From NCBI GenBank assembly GCA_900552685.1, contig USAJ01000001.1:62001-126000 (forward strand): a DNA stretch of 64,000 nucleotides. The letters run 5' to 3'. Position 1 is the first letter of the stretch, and each line of letters begins with the position of its first letter. The position numbers and the translations under genes are program-made. The notes below the pieces were generated by a model. The model did no database searches. It saw only the letters and a list, made by a program, of their open reading frames with translations, and was not told where the DNA came from. This DNA is from an uncultured Collinsella sp. GTDB taxonomy: Bacteria > Actinomycetota > Coriobacteriia > Coriobacteriales > Coriobacteriaceae. Positions 63,667 to 64,000 of this stretch are shown here, piece after piece.

Positions 63667-64000
63667 CTAGCTGCGTTTTCGGATCAGGGCAATGTAGAAG
63701 CCCTCAAAGTCGCGGCTAGGCGGAATGGTGAGCGTGCCGGGCAGGCCGTTGACGATGGCCGATACCTGACCCGCGGCAATGGCTTCGGTCAGAGCGTTGG
63801 ACTCGATGCGCGGCTCCTCACCAGCTTCCTGGGTGCGTCGTGCTTCACTTTCGCTTGGCGTGCCGTCGAGGGGGATGAGCTCGCAGTCCATATGCTTGTC
63901 GAGGGCCTCTTGCAGGGCGTCCTCGTTTTCCTGCGGCAAGATCGAACAAGTCGAATAGACGAGCGTGCCGCCCGGTTTGAGGGCCCCCATGGCGCGGTCC
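63667..64000 (-). CDS. rsmB: 16S rRNA m5C methyltransferase RsmB-like, C-terminal part (partial)
   Basis: The 3' end of a gene that enters from beyond the right edge; about 111 residues are visible. DRAMGALKPGGTLVYSTCSI contains the TCS motif with the Cys used by RNA m5C methyltransferases (RsmB/Nop2/Sun), and PQENEDAL follows as in the family. The end, DFEGFYIALIRKRS, is the typical final strand. Assignment to RsmB rather than another m5C enzyme is from the tail only. Confidence 0.7.
   Translation of the reverse strand, partial: DRAMGALKPGGTLVYSTCSILPQENEDALQEALDKHMDCELIPLDGTPSESEARRTQEAGEEPRIESNALTEAIAAGQVSAIVNGLPGTLTIPPSRDFEGFYIALIRKRS

Overview
The window is GC-rich, densely coding DNA from a strict anaerobe. 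I infer a Gram-positive gut actinobacterium of the Coriobacteriia, most likely Collinsella or a close relative. The clues are a soluble [FeFe]-hydrogenase, a superoxide reductase, AddAB-type recombination genes, a surface protein with an LAXTG sorting motif, Tat-type lipoproteins and many dispersed palindromic repeats. This rests on gene content only; there is no rRNA or tRNA gene to confirm it.

Layout. 0-4.4 kb: the end of an FAD oxidoreductase, an [FeFe]-hydrogenase and a three-gene ABC importer. 4.4-16.4 kb: scattered single genes (orphan RelB/DinJ-type antitoxin, CPBP protease, YgiQ radical SAM protein, YoaK-type membrane protein, FucO-like alcohol dehydrogenase, M42 peptidase, MnmA, CysK with a divergent Rrf2 regulator, a small membrane protein, a YerC/TrpR-like regulator) separated by repeats. 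16.4-35.6 kb: DNA maintenance and neighbours (AddB-like/AddA, DnaE, SWIM-SNF2 helicase, superoxide reductase, a degenerate NAD synthetase homologue, ruvCAB). 35.7-48.7 kb: formate-THF ligase, envelope proteins, a CDF metal exporter, a zinc-ribbon protein, a DUF1016 nuclease, a PH-like protein, a surface PI-PLC, a lipoprotein, then fchA-folD. 48.8-64 kb: a C69 dipeptidase, a phasin-like gene with an ABC1 kinase, a cobalamin riboswitch with two secreted DUF4430 proteins, two GtrA proteins, class III fructose bisphosphatase, DegV, a TIM-barrel-like protein, a 56-residue membrane protein, and the end of rsmB.

The most interesting unit is 52.7-57.7 kb. A cobalamin riboswitch precedes a two-gene operon of exported proteins. 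The first has four DUF4430 (transcobalamin-like) repeats, a PQQ-like beta-propeller and a C-terminal membrane anchor. The second is a membrane-anchored single DUF4430 protein. I propose a Gram-positive surface vitamin B12 capture system. Two further points concern active sites. The NAD synthetase homologue at 31.3 kb has lost the residues of both its active sites. FolD at 47.8 kb lacks the glutamine needed for cyclohydrolase chemistry and sits beside a dedicated cyclohydrolase, FchA; with Fhs these would form a split one-carbon folate route.

Repeats form several families: a 31-bp REP-like element (four copies, two arranged as an inverted pair), a long-armed palindrome (two copies), a triple hairpin array, and an inverted-repeat-bounded noncoding block at 10.56-10.80 kb. 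No CRISPR array, insertion sequence, rRNA or tRNA was seen.
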